A stretch of 6,152 bases of DNA from an uncultured Holophagaceae bacterium (GTDB taxonomy: Bacteria > Acidobacteriota > Holophagae > Holophagales > Holophagaceae). The position numbers were made by a program, and so were the translations under genes. The DNA lies in assembly GCA_903876615.1 (NCBI GenBank), contig CAIRAS010000527.1, forward strand, positions 1-6,152, given 5' to 3'. Of this stretch, positions 4,869 to 6,152 are shown piece by piece (positions within the stretch are counted from its first letter, which is position 1; every line of letters begins with the position of its first letter). Under the pieces are notes generated by a model. The model was not told the origin of the DNA and made no database searches. It worked only from the letters and a program-made list of their open reading frames with translations.

Positions 4869-6071
4869 TCAGAGCGCGGCCCTGATCTCAGCTTCGGTCA
4901 GGATCCGGGTGCTGTTCTTGGCGGCCCGCAGGATGCGCTCCACCCGCTCGCCGTTGGAATCGTAGCCGTTCATCTCCAGCCAGTAGATGACGTTGCTGTG
5001 GCCGGCCATGGGGCCGATCTCGATCTCCTGGCGGCGGCCCACCAGGGCGGCGGGAACGCCGGAGTAGACGGCGTCGGCCAGCTCCACATCCCCCCGGTGG
5101 AGGGCCTTGACGATGGCGGCGGCGTGGACCCCCGTGCCCGTGCGGAAGGCGTCGCGGCCCAGCACCGGGTAGTTCGCGGGGATCTCGACCTCACAGAGCT
5201 CAGCGACGCGCTCCGCCAGGGCGGGCAGGCCGGACAGGTCGCCCTTGGGATGGCCCATGAGGTGCAGGTTGATCATGAGCTGGTCCAGGGCCACGTTCCC
5301 GCAGCGCTCGCCAATACCCAGGATGCTGCCGTGGAGGCGGTCCGCGCCGGCTTCGAAGGCCGCCAGGGCGTTGGCCATGCCCAGGCCCCGGTCGTTGTGG
5401 CCGTGCCAGTCGATGCGCACGGGGTGGTCCTTTACCACCTCGTCTTTGATAAACCGCAGCAGGCGGCGCACGCCGTCCGGGGTTGCGTGGCCGCAGGTAT
5501 CCGAGAGGCAGATGGCCTGGGCCCCCTCCTCCAGGGCGGCGGTGTAGAGGGCCTTCAGGACCTCGGGCCGGGCGCGGGTGCTGTCTTCGGTCACCATCAT
5601 GACCGGCACCTGCTGGCTTCGGCAGAAGGCCACGGCCTGGCGGGCATGATCGACCAGGTAGGCCAAGTCCCAGCCTTCCACGTCCATGCGGATGGGGCTG
5701 GAGCCCAGGAAGGCACCGGCCTCCAGGGGAATGCCAACCCGCTGCTGGACCTCGGCCACCTGCCGAAGATCCGCCTCCAGGGTGCGTACGGCCACGTTGG
5801 GACTGATGGGCAGGCGATGGTCCCGGATCTCGACCATGAGGGCCTTCACCGCGGACAGGGCCTTGGGACCGGCGCCGGGGATGCCCAGGTTCAGGGCGTC
5901 CACGCCCAGGCGGGCCAGGCGGTGAGTCAGGTCGCGCTTGGCGGCGATGTCCGGGTCCCGCACGGAGGGGCTCTGGAGGCCGTCCCGCAGAGTCTCGTCG
6001 TTGAGCAGGGGCACCCGGCCATCGTTCGAAGGCGGGCCGTTCCAGTCATTGATGAGGTCGTCGAGGGTCAT
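4869..6071 (-). CDS. DRE-TIM metallolyase, 2-isopropylmalate/homocitrate synthase-like, without LeuA regulatory domain
   Basis: Enzymes of this family (HMGL-like TIM barrel) condense an acyl-CoA, usually acetyl-CoA, with a 2-oxoacid using a divalent metal. In the 400 residues, DETLRDG (25-31) provides the first metal ligand (D25) and R29. HGHND (223-227) provides the two metal-binding histidines H223 and H225, and GIGERCGN (252-259) is the LeuA-type loop. The barrel is followed by the helical subdomain with GVHAAAIVKAL (314-324, H316) and LVGRRQEIEIGPMAGHSN (343-360). The chain stops there: the roughly 100-residue leucine-sensing domain of full LeuA is absent. Variants are Leu32 in RDGLQ, where LeuA has RDGEQ, and GPMAGHS (353-359), where LeuA has GKHSG. 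True HMG-CoA lyase is unlikely because its C-terminal glycine/cysteine loop is missing. Isopropylmalate, homocitrate, citramalate or Re-citrate synthase activity all remain possible. The ATG at 6071 has only a weak ribosome site, suggesting coupling to the gene ending 7 bases upstream. Confidence 0.85.
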   Translation of the reverse strand: MTLDDLINDWNGPPSNDGRVPLLNDETLRDGLQSPSVRDPDIAAKRDLTHRLARLGVDALNLGIPGAGPKALSAVKALMVEIRDHRLPISPNVAVRTLEADLRQVAEVQQRVGIPLEAGAFLGSSPIRMDVEGWDLAYLVDHARQAVAFCRSQQVPVMMVTEDSTRARPEVLKALYTAALEEGAQAICLSDTCGHATPDGVRRLLRFIKDEVVKDHPVRIDWHGHNDRGLGMANALAAFEAGADRLHGSILGIGERCGNVALDQLMINLHLMGHPKGDLSGLPALAERVAELCEVEIPANYPVLGRDAFRTGTGVHAAAIVKALHRGDVELADAVYSGVPAALVGRRQEIEIGPMAGHSNVIYWLEMNGYDSNGERVERILRAAKNSTRILTEAEIRAAL

Positions 6072-6078
6072 CAGGAGA

Positions 6079-6152
6079 TCAGCCTACGGTGACTTCGAGC
6101 CTGCGGTCCAGCAGAGTAGCCAGGAGGGCGCCCTTTTCAAGGAAGGCCTCCA
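6079..6152 (-). CDS. C-terminal 23 codons of an upstream gene (unidentified)
   Basis: Reading inward from the right edge on the minus strand, one frame gives EAFLEKGALLATLLDRRLEVTVG followed by TGA (6079-6081). Its codons mostly end in G or C like the neighbouring genes, and it looks like an amphipathic protein C-terminus. The second frame stops after four codons. The third stays open to a TAG but reads as an unnatural W/S/K/C-rich string. The stop is 7 bases before the ATG of the acyltransferase gene, indicating an operon with translational coupling. The fragment is too short to name a family. Confidence 0.6.
   Translation of the reverse strand, partial: EAFLEKGALLATLLDRRLEVTVG

Noticed and set aside
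4869..6071. HMG-CoA lyase assignment suggested by RDGLQ
   Set aside because: The HGHND and GIGERCGN motifs and the C-terminal helical subdomain are those of the LeuA/homocitrate synthase branch; the HMG-CoA lyase cysteine/glycine loop is missing.
4863..6092. Plus-strand open frame of 409 codons
   Set aside because: It is antisense to the DRE-TIM enzyme, whose metal-binding motifs prove the minus-strand reading.

Overview
The window is GC-rich DNA from a bacterial chromosome. It carries ordinary metabolic genes with dense, GC-ending codons, and its two non-coding spacers hold degenerate short-period repeats. The gene mix is a tungsten-type aldehyde:ferredoxin oxidoreductase, tryptophanase, type III pantothenate kinase, a biotin ligase without a DNA-binding domain, and a LeuA-like acyltransferase. 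Together with spacer repeats built on TGTG/CACA, this suggests an anaerobic or facultative bacterium. A Geothrix/Holophaga-type acidobacterium would fit, but that is an impression from gene content and repeat style, not something the sequence proves.

Layout. On the minus strand, positions 1-1267 hold the N-terminal 422 residues of an aldehyde:ferredoxin oxidoreductase, cut by the window edge and starting at GTG. A 444-base spacer (1268-1711) with repeats separates it from tryptophanase (1712-3082, minus), which lies upstream of it on the same strand. A 122-base divergent spacer (3083-3204) with a strong GC hairpin separates tryptophanase from the plus-strand pair coaX (3205-3999) and birA (4003-4683), only 3 bases apart. 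A short AT-rich spacer (4684-4868) contains a terminator-like hairpin and a perfect 21-bp inverted repeat. It lies between the convergent 3' ends of birA and a 400-residue DRE-TIM acyltransferase gene (4869-6071, minus). That gene follows, 7 bases downstream, a coding region of which only the last 23 codons are visible (6079-6152, minus).

Function. coaX and birA form a small cofactor unit: CoaX makes phosphopantothenate for coenzyme A, and BirA attaches biotin to carboxylase carrier proteins. Tryptophanase and the aldehyde oxidoreductase could both serve amino-acid fermentation (pyruvate, indole and ammonia from tryptophan; reduced ferredoxin from aldehydes), but they are not tightly linked, so this is only a hypothesis. 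The minus-strand acyltransferase condenses an acyl-CoA with a 2-oxoacid in the manner of isopropylmalate or homocitrate synthase; its exact substrate is open.

The coding genes are recognisable families. The least explained signal is in the spacers: a set of degenerate elements built from 9-bp units with a TGTG core, usually ending in TGTGG, present in both orientations. Two copies differ by exactly one 9-bp unit, and two others form a perfect inverted repeat between convergent genes. No clearly new defence system, mobile element with its own enzyme, or CRISPR array is present.
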